This document shows positions 21,714 to 32,550 of a stretch of DNA of 64,000 nt, piece by piece. The DNA comes from Oikopleura dioica (lineage: Eukaryota; Chordata; Appendicularia; Copelata; Oikopleuridae): NCBI GenBank assembly GCA_907165135.1, contig OU015566.1, forward strand, positions 1,180,501 through 1,244,500, read 5' to 3'. The notes under the pieces were generated by a model. The model saw only the letters and a list, made by a program, of their open reading frames with translations, was not told where the DNA came from and made no database searches. Within the stretch, counting starts at the first letter, position 1, and each line of letters opens with the position of its first letter. A program made the translations under genes and the position numbers.

Positions 21714-23950
21714 ATGAGAATTCTAGCTTTGCTTTCGCTTTTCTCCAACGCGGAAGAAATTTTCATATCCGCTCAAAATAATGAAGAGAGAAAAATTGCA
21801 ATTATAAAATTCAATCTCACGGAAATAAATTCGTACTCTGGCTCGGGAGACAACGAAGAGAAACAAAGAAAATCGGCGAAAAATGGGCTTGGAAACATTT
21901 CATTTGGAATCGATAAGATTTTGGAGCGAAAAAGTCAAAGAACATCGGAGTCATGTTTTTTGCCTCCCGAATCGAGGCAATTCTGCAAGGCGAAAATTCG
22001 GCAAAAGATGAATGCGAATCCCTTTGCTGAGTTTTCTTCAGGACAGTTACTTTTGCCCTCTTAAGATTTTTTCAAAAAAAAATGAACGAGGAGTAGCACG
22101 AGAAAGACTGTCTTGTCAATTGCTCAACTGTGGAAACATGGCTAACACTTGACAAAACTACAACTTCCCTGATTCTAGCCGGAACTGAAATCTCCACGAT
22201 TCGACTAATTGAAAGAACAGTCGAGCCCCTTGAAAACCTCCAACGACTAGACATCAGCTACAACAACCTTAAACACTTCGACGGAAATCTCCTCCGCCAC
22301 AAATATCACATGATCGAGCTCAAAGCCGCTCACAACAAAATCCAGTATCTCGGGCCAACTTGTTTCCGCCACACGAGAAATCTCGAATCACTCGATTTTT
22401 CGTTCAATAGAATCCGCTTTATCGCCCACAATATGCTCGCAACATCGAATGGAAACCGGCAAGAATATCTCACCTCCATCAATTTACAAGGAAACTCCTT
22501 TAAAAACCTCCACCCGCGATTTTTTCACGGAACGAAATCGCTTCAAACCCTCAATTTGTCGAAAAACAAATTTGGTCGAGTTTCACTATCGCTCTTTCGG
22601 GGGCTTTATAATTTGAAGATTTTGGATCTTTCGGAAAATAATCTTAAAGAGATTCAGGTAGAAAAGAAAGAGAGTTAATCTGACTGTAAAATATTGTTTC
22701 AGTTTGATCATCTGAAAGACTCGAAAAGACTGGAGACCCTTAATCTCTCGAAAAATCGGATAATCATTTCAGATAAGGGCTTTTTATAATTCAGCCAATG
22801 AAACCGCTTTATGTGGTCAAATGACCAATCAGAAGTAAATGGTCAAAATTCTTAAAAAGCCCTTGAAAGATGATCCTTTTGTCATGAACTCAGAGCTGAA
22901 AAACCTCGACATTTCATCAAATCATCTTGGAGAAACAACCCTTCAGCCCTTTATCTTCCAAAAATTAAACAAACTCGAAGTCTTGAATTTGGACTCAAAC
23001 GCTATCCCCTCCCTCCACGCTGAAATCTTCGCTGCAAATGTCAATCTCAAGAAACTCTTTCTCAACAACAACACCTTGACAACATTAGATAAAACGATTT
23101 TCTTAACGCTTGGAAATCTCGAAAGCCTCTATCTCGCAAACAATGCGATTTCGGACCTCAACAAGCATACTTTCAACACTCTTCCCAGCTTGAAAATGCT
23201 CTCTTTATCGGTAAAAATTTCATAAACCAGGATTTTTCAAAGAAGGCTTCAGAAAAACAAGCTGAGAAATCTTCACGAAGACGCATTTTTGAACCTCGAC
23301 AAGTTGACTCATCTCTACCTACAGGACAATTTGCTCACGAGACTACCAAAAGGACTATTGAAAAATACTCCAAATATGCAGTTCTTGCATCTTGACGGGA
23401 ATCAGGTATCAGAAACCCCTGAATCCGGATTTGTCTGCCAGACACCTGTCTGGAGTCTAGACAATATTTATCATTTCTTTCAGATTTCATCGATTCCTTC
23501 TGAAATATTTACCAGTTGTACCCTCGTTTCCCTCGGAATGTCCAACAACCAGCTCACTAGAATCGACAACTCCTTCGGTAGCTTTTCCTTCCCTTCTCTT
23601 TCTTATGTGAATTCAAGGTCAATGTTCGAACTTGATGACGATCGACTTGAGTAACAACCAAATGCTGAGCGTAAGCGGAAATTCCTTCAAAATGGCGAGA
23701 AAGCTCGAGTTCGTCAACATGAAGAACACGAATAAAAACGGCTGTAGAAATTGCGGCATCGAAGAAAATTGCTGTCTTTTGTGCTCAGTCGAGTTTCAAG
23801 AGGTGAGAAATCAACAAAGAACCCCCAAAACGAACCTTTTTTTAGAAAGAAACTGGCTGTCCAAAAGCGCTGATTGGAAGTACCTCCCGAAGCTCTCGAA
23901 CACAACAGACGTTTCACGACGATTTGATTGACTTTCTTGAAACCAAATAA
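21714..23950 (+). CDS. Secreted leucine-rich-repeat protein, 608 residues
   Basis: Eight exons (21714-22041, 22107-22657, 22703-22772, 22870-23210, 23253-23405, 23484-23577, 23618-23802, 23846-23950) total 1827 nt, exactly 609 codons. Signal peptide MRILALLSLFSNA; a low-complexity N-terminal segment; a short Cys pair (D-C-L-V-N-C) like an LRR N-cap; then more than fifteen LRRs with L-x-x-L-x-L-x-x-N-x-[IL] (NLQRLDISYNNLKHF, SLQTLNLSKNKF, NLKILDLSENNL, KLEVLNLDSNAI, NLESLYLANNAI, KLTHLYLQDNLL). A Cys-rich C-cap follows (NGCRNCGIEENCCLLC). No membrane helix or GPI-type tail, so it is probably extracellular. The first intron fits GA-AG and the third is a hairpin with non-GT ends; all others are GT-AG. 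Ligand unknown. Confidence 0.85.
22773..22869. mobile_element. Hairpin (MITE-like) intron in the LRR gene
   Basis: 97 nt with terminal inverted repeats AAGGGCTTTTTATAATTC and TTCTTAAAAAGCCCTT, flanked by GAT on both sides of the coding sequence. Removing it joins two LRRs in frame, but the ends are not GT-AG (AT...AG or shifted equivalents). Confidence 0.7.
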
Positions 23951-24072
23951 ATGATACCAAATAATTGTCAACGAAACTGATTTCATAACGGATTTTCTAG
24001 AAAACGTATTTATCTGAGTATTTTAATCACTATCAAAAGCAGTTTCGATTATTGCGCCTAAGGGGTAGCAAA

Positions 24073-26037
24073 ATGAGGGATGATTGGAATAAGGAAATTC
24101 CTCAATTTTGGATCGACAATGGACTCAATGAAGAAACTCTTCCAAGATACTACCTTTATTTGAGCATCGGTAAGTCGACATTTCGATTTTGAATATTTTC
24201 TGATTCTCCAATATCAAGTTGTTTACATCTTCCTGATTCTGTCCACGGCAAACTACATCTTCACCTGGTGGACTCGTAAGAATCTAGCCCCTCTCAAGCG
24301 CCTCGGAGAAGAGCCCCTCACGAAAATCGAGCAGTATTCTCAAAACTGTCGCCTCGGACAAGAGCCTGCGATGAATTTTATTTCCTCGGCGTTGATTACG
24401 AATGACAGAGCTTATATCGTCATCCGATGCATTTTGGCTTTTTCTTCATTGTTTTTGACAGTTTCGGCGAATGAAGGAGTAAGATCCATTTTTCTTGGAG
24501 CATATTATCCCTTAGGCAAGATTCAAATTAAAAGAGCTCCTTGAAAATCACTGATTTGAATCTTCAAAAGCCCTTATCATGACAATATACGTCAACTTCA
24601 ACCGCGAACTCATCATCGAAGGTTTCGGAAACAAAGCTCAATTCCTGAACAAACTCCTTTCCTGGCTCCTCACCATTCAAGTGCAGCTGCGTCTCTTCAT
24701 CTGCATCAGTTGGTGGACTCAATGGCTCGGAATTTGTCGATACCGAGACATGGCTCGCGCCGCAGAGCTTTCTAGAGCGCTTTTATTCACTAAGGAGTTC
24801 AGTCCGCCGCTCTTTCTGCTCGTTGAAATTTTGTGGTTTGATTCGATGTGTAAGTAAGCTTTGAAAAAAAACAGAAAAAAGAATTGGGTTCATAGTTAAA
24901 TTTGCTGGTGTTTGGCACATCATCTTCGCTGGCAATTTGGTCGGAGCTGGAATGCTTAACGATGGAGTACCGGAACCTCCGCAAGCTATGCTGTGAGTAA
25001 AAGATTCCGAACAATATACGGAAGCCTGTATAGAAAGCCTGAGTCAGGGTCTGAAAGAACTGAAGTGAAAAGCCGCGCAGCGGCTTTCTTTGAATCGAAG
25101 CCGCGAAGCGGCTTCGCTAATACAGTTTGAAGCACTTTTAAGGCCGACCCTTTTAAGGCCACTTTTTCGAAAAATTCCCAAAATCTGTCATCCTAAAAAA
25201 ATCCACTTTAAGGCCACTTTCCCTTCAATTTCAGTTCAAAATCCGAAAGTTACAGTGTCACTTGAAAAAGCTTTTTATCTTCGACTGCGTGATGCCTTGT
25301 GTTTTTATCTTTATTTTTCTTTTTTGGTATTTTTCGATGTTTTTTTCTCGACTTTTTCAATTAACGATAATTTCTTACGGTCTTGTTTAAATTTTCGCTT
25401 AGATTTTGAGTCAAAGTGTTTCAATCGATCATCATTATATAGGCGTGAAAAATACGCAGAGGAATGTCTTAACCATTTTTTTTTCGAAAAAGCTCAGACT
25501 CGAGACAAAAAATTTCCATTTTAAGGCCACTTTTGAAATTCGCTGTCATCCGAAAATCGGCCTTAAAAGTGCTTCACACTGAATAGCCATTTAAATCTAT
25601 GAAACATTCCCACGAAGCCACTTTGCGGCTTCGTTTTAAAAAAAAAGCCGCTGAGCGGCTTTTCATTTAAGTTCTTTCAGTCCATGACTTAGATTTTCAA
25701 CACAGGTTGCCAAGCCCAGATTTTTAGGTACATGCCAGAACGACCGGCGCCTTCAGTAATTCAAGCAACAATTTTCGTCTTCGGGATGATTTTCATACAG
25801 TTTTTCCTCTCCACCATCTGTCTCCTGAAAATCTGGATATTCAAAAAACTTCCCGTCATTGGCGACAGAATGAGAAATCGACAGAACTGCATTGCGATTT
25901 TCACAAAACGACAAGCTCTGAACAAGTTTATGGGAGCAGCAGCGATGGAGAAACGAAAAACAACGACGAATGGAGCTTATAAGAATTTTGGTAGAAGATC
26001 GACTTTGAGAAGATCTACTGTTGAACAAGCTCGTTAA
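24073..26037 (+). CDS. Multi-pass membrane protein, 346 residues, unknown family
   Basis: Five exons, 24073-24169, 24219-24476, 24571-24849, 24896-24992 and 25728-26037, give 347 codons including the stop. Hydrophobic helices: YYLYLSIVVYIFLILSTANY, IRCILAFSSLFLTVSANE, LLSWLLTIQVQLRLFICISW, LFLLVEILWFDS..., FKFAGVWHIIFAGNLVGAGM and IQATIFVFGMIFIQFFLSTI, i.e. about six to seven passes. The C-terminus is basic and cytoplasmic-like. Intron 2 works only with a GA donor (G|gagtaag) and is a hairpin; intron 4 (735 nt) holds a family B foldback. I cannot place the family; a receptor, channel or transporter are all possible. Confidence 0.65.
25037..25691. mobile_element. Family B foldback element inside an intron
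   Basis: Outer arms CCTGAGTCAGGGTCTGAAAG and CTTTCAGTCCATGACTTAG, inner GCCGCGCAGCGGCTTT and AAAAGCCGCTGAGCGGC, and deeper GAAGCACTTTTAAGGCC / GGCCTTAAAAGTGCTTC. Fills most of the 24993-25727 intron. Confidence 0.85.
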
Positions 26038-26107
26038 AGCTGAAAAAAAATTTTTATGAGTAAATAAATTTTTTAAAAAACCAAAATGGCAAAATCCTTG
26101 ATTTTTA

Positions 26108-26265
26108 GGGGAGTTGCCAGGAACCGACAAAAAATTTCGACAAATTTTGCGTGGAAATTTTTAACCAATCAGAGTCCTGAATTCGGCTTACCGGCCAACC
26201 AGAAGCCGAGGAGCCGCCCACGCAAAATTTGTCGAAATTTTTTGTCGGTTCCCGACACCAGCCCG
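26108..26265. mobile_element. MITE, family A, copy 2
   Basis: A clean copy: GGAACCGACAAAAAATTTCG at the left, complement ...AATTTTTTGTCGGTTCC at the right, about 158 bp, just downstream of the multi-pass membrane gene. Confidence 0.9.
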
Positions 26266-26906
26266 ATTTTTCTTCCTTGTTTTCAGAAAATATTTTTCAA
26301 TAGCGAAATATCTGTTTAACCCTTCGCTGGGTGGATAATTGGTATAATCATCATAAAATAATTGCGTTATGCCTTCCTGATGGACAGTGTAAATAAAGAA
26401 GTCGCTCGATAATTTATTGAATGCGGTTCACCAATTTCGCCAGAGCAATTTGCATATCGATGATTTTTTGTCAATAATGTTCTTTTACTTGTTTTTTTTT
26501 TCTCGATAATTTGCTTTTCTTTGATGCTTTTTTTACTGTATATTTTGACCTGAGGGTATGTCTACAGTTTCAGTAAGTTTACTGTTGCGTTGAAAATGAC
26601 CTTGTTTATCTATTCCAGTTCATCAAAAATCCACGAAAGGAGCCCGATTAAACGAGAAATTAAAAAAGGCGGAACAAAGGAGCGGAATCGACGGAGAGGG
26701 CCTTGATCCAAGAATAAGCAATACGGATCTCCTTAATTATGCAAATTATCACCCCAGTTGATTCGCTCGATACTTGCTTCTGTTTTGTGTACGTCAGCTA
26801 ATAATTTAAAAATATGGAAGGGTATTCGATTTTATTCTGTTTATAAGGCGTCTACAAGGGTAAAAGAAAACATCAGCTCCCTTATGTTCTTTTGAACTTT
26901 TCCGTG

Positions 26907-27077
26907 AAATAAGGGGGTAGCGGCGTAAATCGACAAAAAAATTTCGACAAATTTTGCGTAGGCGGCTGATCGACTGCTAGTTGGCCGGCCGGTAGAATCC
27001 AGGCTTCTGATTGGCTGAAAATTTTTTCGCAAAATTTGTCGAAATTTTTGTCGATTCAAGCCGCTACCCCCTTATTT
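26907..27077. mobile_element. MITE, family A, copy 3 with extended ends
   Basis: Family A core framed by GAAATAAGGGGGTAGCGGC and GCCGCTACCCCCTTATTTC, longer terminal repeats than other copies, suggesting insertion into, or fusion with, another repeat. Confidence 0.85.
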
Positions 27078-27189
27078 CAGGGCGAACGTTCAAAAGAAGA
27101 TAAGGGAACTAAAATCCTGAAATAAGGGTGTCGCTTTGATAAGCAAAAAAAATGCTTTTTTTCGAAAAAAATGCCTTGAAAAAGCCTCT

Positions 27190-27397
27190 CTTCTGGATTG
27201 AATACCAAGTTGGACATGTGTTTTTGCGGTTTATTTTGTGCAAATAAAGCAGTTAGATCAAGTTTTGTCCGTTGATGATGCCATTTTAAAAACCGATGCG
27301 TCTCAAATTGAACTGGATTAGATGCACCCAAAGTCTGCAGATTTGCCTCGGCCGAGATTTCCGAAAGCATTAAAAAATAAATCCATGCAAAACGCAA
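27190..27397 (-). CDS. Possible small secreted protein
   Basis: Starts with a plausible signal peptide (MRFAWIYFLMLSEISAEA) followed by about 55 polar residues (NLQTLGASNPVQFETHRF, ...NPEERLFQ). The frame continues to 27077 into repeat sequence (a family C end at about 27120), so the true 3' end is uncertain. Confidence 0.3.
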
Positions 27398-27399
27398 TG

Positions 27400-28340
27400 G
27401 TTGATTAATCTTGCATAACTTTTATCGCGTTGGACAGGTTTAAGCCTGCGAGGCATGATCGCCTTGGCCCGCGGCGTCGGTGTTGCATTTTTTCGTGAAT
27501 TTCGCCCCCGGCGCTCCTCTTTTGCGATGGCGCCTCGGCGCACAAATAAGTTTCCAGTTGAAATACTATCCAACATATGTATACAAGAGGAAAGAGATAC
27601 AGAGGAAACGAAAAAAAAAACTGGAAACTAACTAATTGAAGAAGAATATAATCATCACAGAAGGGAACTGTAATATGAAGGGACAGGAACGGGGCAACAC
27701 GTGAACTTGCTCTTTCGAATAGCATTTAACTTTTGATAAAGCGTACCCCTTATTTCCTAAAATGATGAAAATGACGACGTGACATCGCAAATGAATCATT
27801 TTTGCGTCATCTTTTCGTTGTTACGTCGTAATTTCCGACACTTAAGGGTGTCAACATCGATTGTGCCAAAATACAGGGGTAACGCCTTATCAAAAAATAA
27901 GGGGAGGGGCACGATTTAACAACATTTAAAGGGGCCCTCTGGTTATTAATATCGTCATTTCTCGAGAAATTTTCCAAGTTCTGAGACGTGGTGAATGGGC
28001 TCATATTTATCAGAGCTGTATATACTATATAGTGAAGAGGCCACAATATCAATTAGAAAATATGTTAAGAGGGGTCGAGACCTTAATTTGCTTTTAAAAG
28101 ATCTAAATTATTTGATACGCTGTATAAAGAAGCATATACAGAAAAGAACGAGAATAGGGTTAGCGCACTAGGCGGACTTGGGTTAATTGTGACTGATCAG
28201 AGCTGACAAAATTGTCCGACTCGGCGATTAGGATAAGCATTTACTATGCAACCACTTTTCTAAAATGGAGCTTTTCACACGAAAAGCGAAAAAAGGAAAG
28301 AAAATAGAGAAATCAACAAAGCTTTTTTTTTCAAGAAATT
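27400..28340. other. Intergenic
   Basis: No supported gene. Overlapping (-) ORFs at 27.37-27.73 kb are low-complexity and mutually out of frame. Several loose AAGGGTGTC/ACCCCTTATT repeat ends. Confidence 0.4.
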
Positions 28341-28343
28341 TTT

Positions 28344-31300
28344 TTGATTTCAAGAGCAGTTTTTGTAAGACTTTCACCACGTGAGCCCTATGGCGAGGCA
28401 ATTTTCATACAGAACGAATACAGTGATGATAACCAGCCGCTGTACCAAGCTGATTGCGACGATTATGGAGGCTTGGGAGTTTCGAGCTCGGATATGTCTA
28501 GTCCCGAGATTTTACGAAGGAAAGGGATGATAGAAAAAATCGCTCGAATCCTTGGAAGAATTATTTTTATTACGATCTTTTTTCGTAATGAAACGAGAAT
28601 TTTCTAAATCAAACAAGTCTATCTTTAAATAAAACAGTTGAAAATAATGGATTTTAGACGTCTAGATCATTGAATAAATAAAATCTGAGTTCATCGACAG
28701 GCGAAAATTGTCAATTATTTTCTCCGGGGCAAATGCGTCTATCGCAAAAGCTCATCTCCCCAAAGCCCGATTCAAAAATCCGACTCGATATTCTCGCTCG
28801 CCGGCGATCGCGCCAAGGTAGGATTGGAAACACTTATTCAATTAAACTTTTTTCGAATGCAATGTGTGCCTACTTGAACACACTTTCTGGCTAAGAAGCG
28901 GGCACTACAGAATTTGTACTACATATTCAATTCATATTGATACTAGACACGTTTTATTTTCGGATAAAAAATATATTATATTATATTTTTTAAAAAATGG
29001 ATTAAAATGGCCTACCGGCCAATCAAAACCCGGATTCTTAAGGGGGGTCGACGAGAATTTTTTCAGGGGTGATCGTAATTTAGCTTATGCACATAGTCAG
29101 GATATGAAACTTATATTTTTGGAATCTACAGATTCTCCCGAATCTGTTGAGCCTAAAATCATCTGATAAAAATTAGATTTAGGGGTCGAAATGAACAAAA
29201 TTGTAAAAAAATTGACCATTTTTGGTGCATTTTCGGGAAAATGGCCCGACTTTGACGGGATTTTTGACCGATTTTTTTTGGCCAAAATTTTTTCTACTTT
29301 TCGCCGCCTGATTTTTACAACCCTTTTCTATCCACCAGTAAAATCAGATTTTGCCTTTCTTATCAGGTTTTCCCGCATTTCTGGCCACGGAAATCCCGAT
29401 TCTCGTCGACCCCTCCTTAAAATCAGTTCTTTTTTAGTTCTTTTCTATAAAATTAAGATTTCTGCATGGGATGCTGGCTGGAACGTCACAAATGCGATCC
29501 AAGGAATGTTTGTTTTATGCCTCCCATTTGCGATCAAACACGGTGGATACATGGGTAAAACAAGAGTTCATTGTATTCATCCGACTCATTGGAAATGTTA
29601 AGGGCTTATCTTAATTATTGGAACGGCGGTAATTTGCAATTACACAGGCTTAATTTTGGTGGATTGTCTTTATGAAACGGAACCAAATGGCAGAAGGGTC
29701 AGAATAAGGTCGAGGTGAGGAGCGACTTGCAATCTGCTTTTCTTCAAAAACAATCTGTCTTTCAGCTACTCCGATATCGCGGCCGCGGTCTGGGGAGAAA
29801 GAATAGCGAATATTATCATCAATACATGCATGGTTACAGAATGTACGATGATTTGTGTGCTCTACATCGTCGTCGTTGGCGATCTCACAACGGTAAGAAA
29901 ATCAAATGAAGATGGATCGAAATAAACTTCGAAATGAAAAATCATCATCGAAAAAAAGATGATTAATTTTCATTTTCAGCGCGCGTTCGAAAGTCTTGAC
30001 GGGAGCACACCTATTCCGCATATGGCTGTATGTATAATTGCCACGCTGATTCTACTTCCTTGCATATTTCTTCGTGATCTCAAGGTAAATTATTTATCTT
30101 ATGTCGTAAACTCACATATTGCCAAAAAACATGAGACATATTGAAAGTTCTTTTTTTCATGTAAAAAAATGTATTTTTATTTTTACAAAAAAATTTAAGG
30201 ACCCCCCGTGAACAATTTTCCTCAAAAATCGAAAATTTCAAAAAAGCCATATTATGACGGGGGTCCTTAAGGGGAGGGGTCAAGAATTAAAAAAAACGAC
30301 AATTTTGACCAAAATTTTTGGTCAAATTTTTGAATTCGTGTATTTTAATCTTTAAAATTTTCATCCCTTGTTCTTCGTTGACCATATTTTTGGACTCAAT
30401 GGTGTAAAATTTGATCGACCAAAGATACAACTAGCTGTGTCGGTTGAATTAGCTCAACTCAATATATGAATACATCCATTTTTAAGGAAGTGTCGAGATT
30501 CTCCATGGGATGCTCTGTCGCGCAATTCCTCGTCCTAGGCATGATCATGATCTACTGCTTCTCAAAGGTTTCGACTTGGCAGTGGAATGAAATAAGGTCT
30601 TTTCCTTTCTCCATCAATTTTCACAATAAATTTAGGTTTAATTATTCCGCTCAAGAATTTCCAGTGTCCGTTGGAGTCATCGTCTTTTCTTACACTTCTC
30701 AGCTCTTTTTGCCGTCTTTGGAAGGCGACATGGAAAAACGAGGAGATTTCAAGGTCTGTTTCTCAATTCTTTGATTTCTTAAAAAGGCTCTAGAAAATGC
30801 TGAATTTCACTCATCTTGCCGCAGCGGCTGCTAAAGCAATTTTCGCCCTGGTCTGCTTTTTGACTTGGGTGGAAAATACGGAAGAAGAAGTCACAAGTAA
30901 GCTCCCTTCTGACGATTCTAGATTGAAAAAAAAATTCTAGACAATCTTCCCCGTGCCCTTCGTTCAATTGTCAATTTGAGTCTCGTGATCAAGGCTCTTC
31001 TTTCTTACCCCCTTCCGTTTTTCGCCGCTCTGGAAACGCTAGAAATCAGGTTTGCTAACAATCATAGTCGAAATCATGGAAAAGCCTCGAAAATTGGCTA
31101 TCAGACAAAAATTTTCTGGTGAAAAATTATCAAACTCCGAAAAAGTTATCAAAATTTGGGTTAAACCAATTTATGCAAGTGATTTTTGGATCAGGGTTCT
31201 GATTGGCCAGTAGGCAAAATACAGCAACCTTATTGGTTATCCAAAAATGCACTTCCATAAATTGATTAAGTCCAAAATTCGGATTTACTTTTGAAATTTT

Positions 31301-32432
31301 ATTAAAAATCTCGGTTTTGCAAATTTGAAATTGTCTAGTCGACAATCCTAAATAAGGTTGGCCGGATAAGCGGTCGGCAAATCTGGTGAATTTATGAATT
31401 ATTTAAAGTGAGTTTCGTTTTAGTCTTTTTCCATTATTTGGATTTGGCAAGACCTGGTTCACCTTCAAAGCCGATCGCTCGCTTACTCTACAGGTGAGCG
31501 ACGCAATTTACAGTGAGCGAGCAAGCCAATTTTATTATATTTGCTAGATGTTAATTGTTCGCCTGGGCTTCATTTTGGGCACATTGCTGCTCGCCGTTTG
31601 CGTGCCCCATTTCGACCTTTTGATGGGCTTGACTGGTTCGCTGACTGGATCTGCGCTCAGCTTCATCTTTCCCTGCATATTCCATATCTCCATAAAACGA
31701 CTCAAACTTAGATATCATGAAGGTAAGTCGACAAAGTCCTGTCGAACTTTTTGGCCTACTGTCGAAGAGTCGGTTTTCATATTGTTGTGTCAGATTCCCA
31801 AAACACTAGAAAACCTTATGTATTCTTTTCTGAAATCTTATTGGCCTATCGGCCGATAGGAGAAATCTGATTGGTCAGAAATTTTATCTAAATTTTGGGT
31901 AGAAGGGACGAATCGACAATTTTTGGCCAAAAATTTGAAGGAATTTTCGGCCAAAAATTTTAGACTAGAAAAGCCAGAAGGTTTTTTTTCCCTCTTGCAG
32001 GAATCTGATTGGTCGAAAATTTGACCAAAATTTTGCGTAGGCGGGACGAATTGGCATTTTTTGGCCAAAAATTTCGGTCAACCACTTCAGGGAATTTCAG
32101 ACGAATCAGATTTCCGCATTCAGCAGATCAGCCAATCAGATTTCAGAAAAAAGCTTTCGCTAAAAGTCGAAAAATGATCCCATATTCAGTCTTCTTTGAT
32201 GTGACGATAATCATGCTCGGAGTCTTCTTCTCGGTGACGGGATTCTACAACTCTATCTCGTTACTGGTGCAACAGTATTTGGACGATGATCTGGACAGTG
32301 ATCTGAGCTCAACGCTCGCCACTCCGCAAAAATCTGAGCTGAGCATTTTTAATCTAACAGGTAAAGCCGATTCACAAATGACTTCGATATTTAACACTCT
32401 TTCTTTTAGATATCTATCAACCAGACTACTGA
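28344..32432 (+). CDS. SLC32A1: Vesicular inhibitory amino acid transporter (VGAT/VIAAT)
   Basis: A proton-coupled carrier that loads GABA and glycine into synaptic vesicles. Thirteen in-frame exons: 28701-28817, 29458-29554, 29603-29714, 29766-29892, 29980-30084, 30487-30596, 30636-30753, 30794-30896, 30941-31049, 31424-31493, 31548-31722, 32190-32360 and 32410-32432, giving 478 residues; a less certain N-terminal exon lies in 28344-28600 (acidic, with [13 protein letters not shown]-like content). Diagnostic segments match animal VGAT closely: [80 protein letters not shown] and [18 protein letters not shown]. All these introns are GT-AG; several contain MITE pieces. It marks GABA/glycinergic neurons. 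The exact N-terminus is unresolved. Confidence 0.95.
29038..29422. mobile_element. MITE, family G, in a VGAT intron
   Basis: Terminal inverted repeats CTTAAGGGGGGTCGACGAGA and TCTCGTCGACCCCTCCTTAA enclosing non-coding sequence, within the 28818-29457 intron. The TTAA-type border is shared with families D, E and F. Confidence 0.8.
30195..30276. mobile_element. Short family D foldback in a VGAT intron
   Basis: AAGGACCCCCCGTGAACAAT on the left and GACGGGGGTCCTTAAGG on the right, about 80 bp, in the 30085-30486 intron. A deleted relative of the longer copies at 38.7, 39.5 and 46.1 kb. Confidence 0.7.
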
Positions 32433-32550
32433 AAAACACCTTTTATATATATTTTAAGAATATTAACTGCATTGTTCTTCATTCAAAATAAAACAAAAAA
32501 AATCAAAGAAAAAAATTCTAGCAATTTATTTTTCAACTTATCTTTTGACT

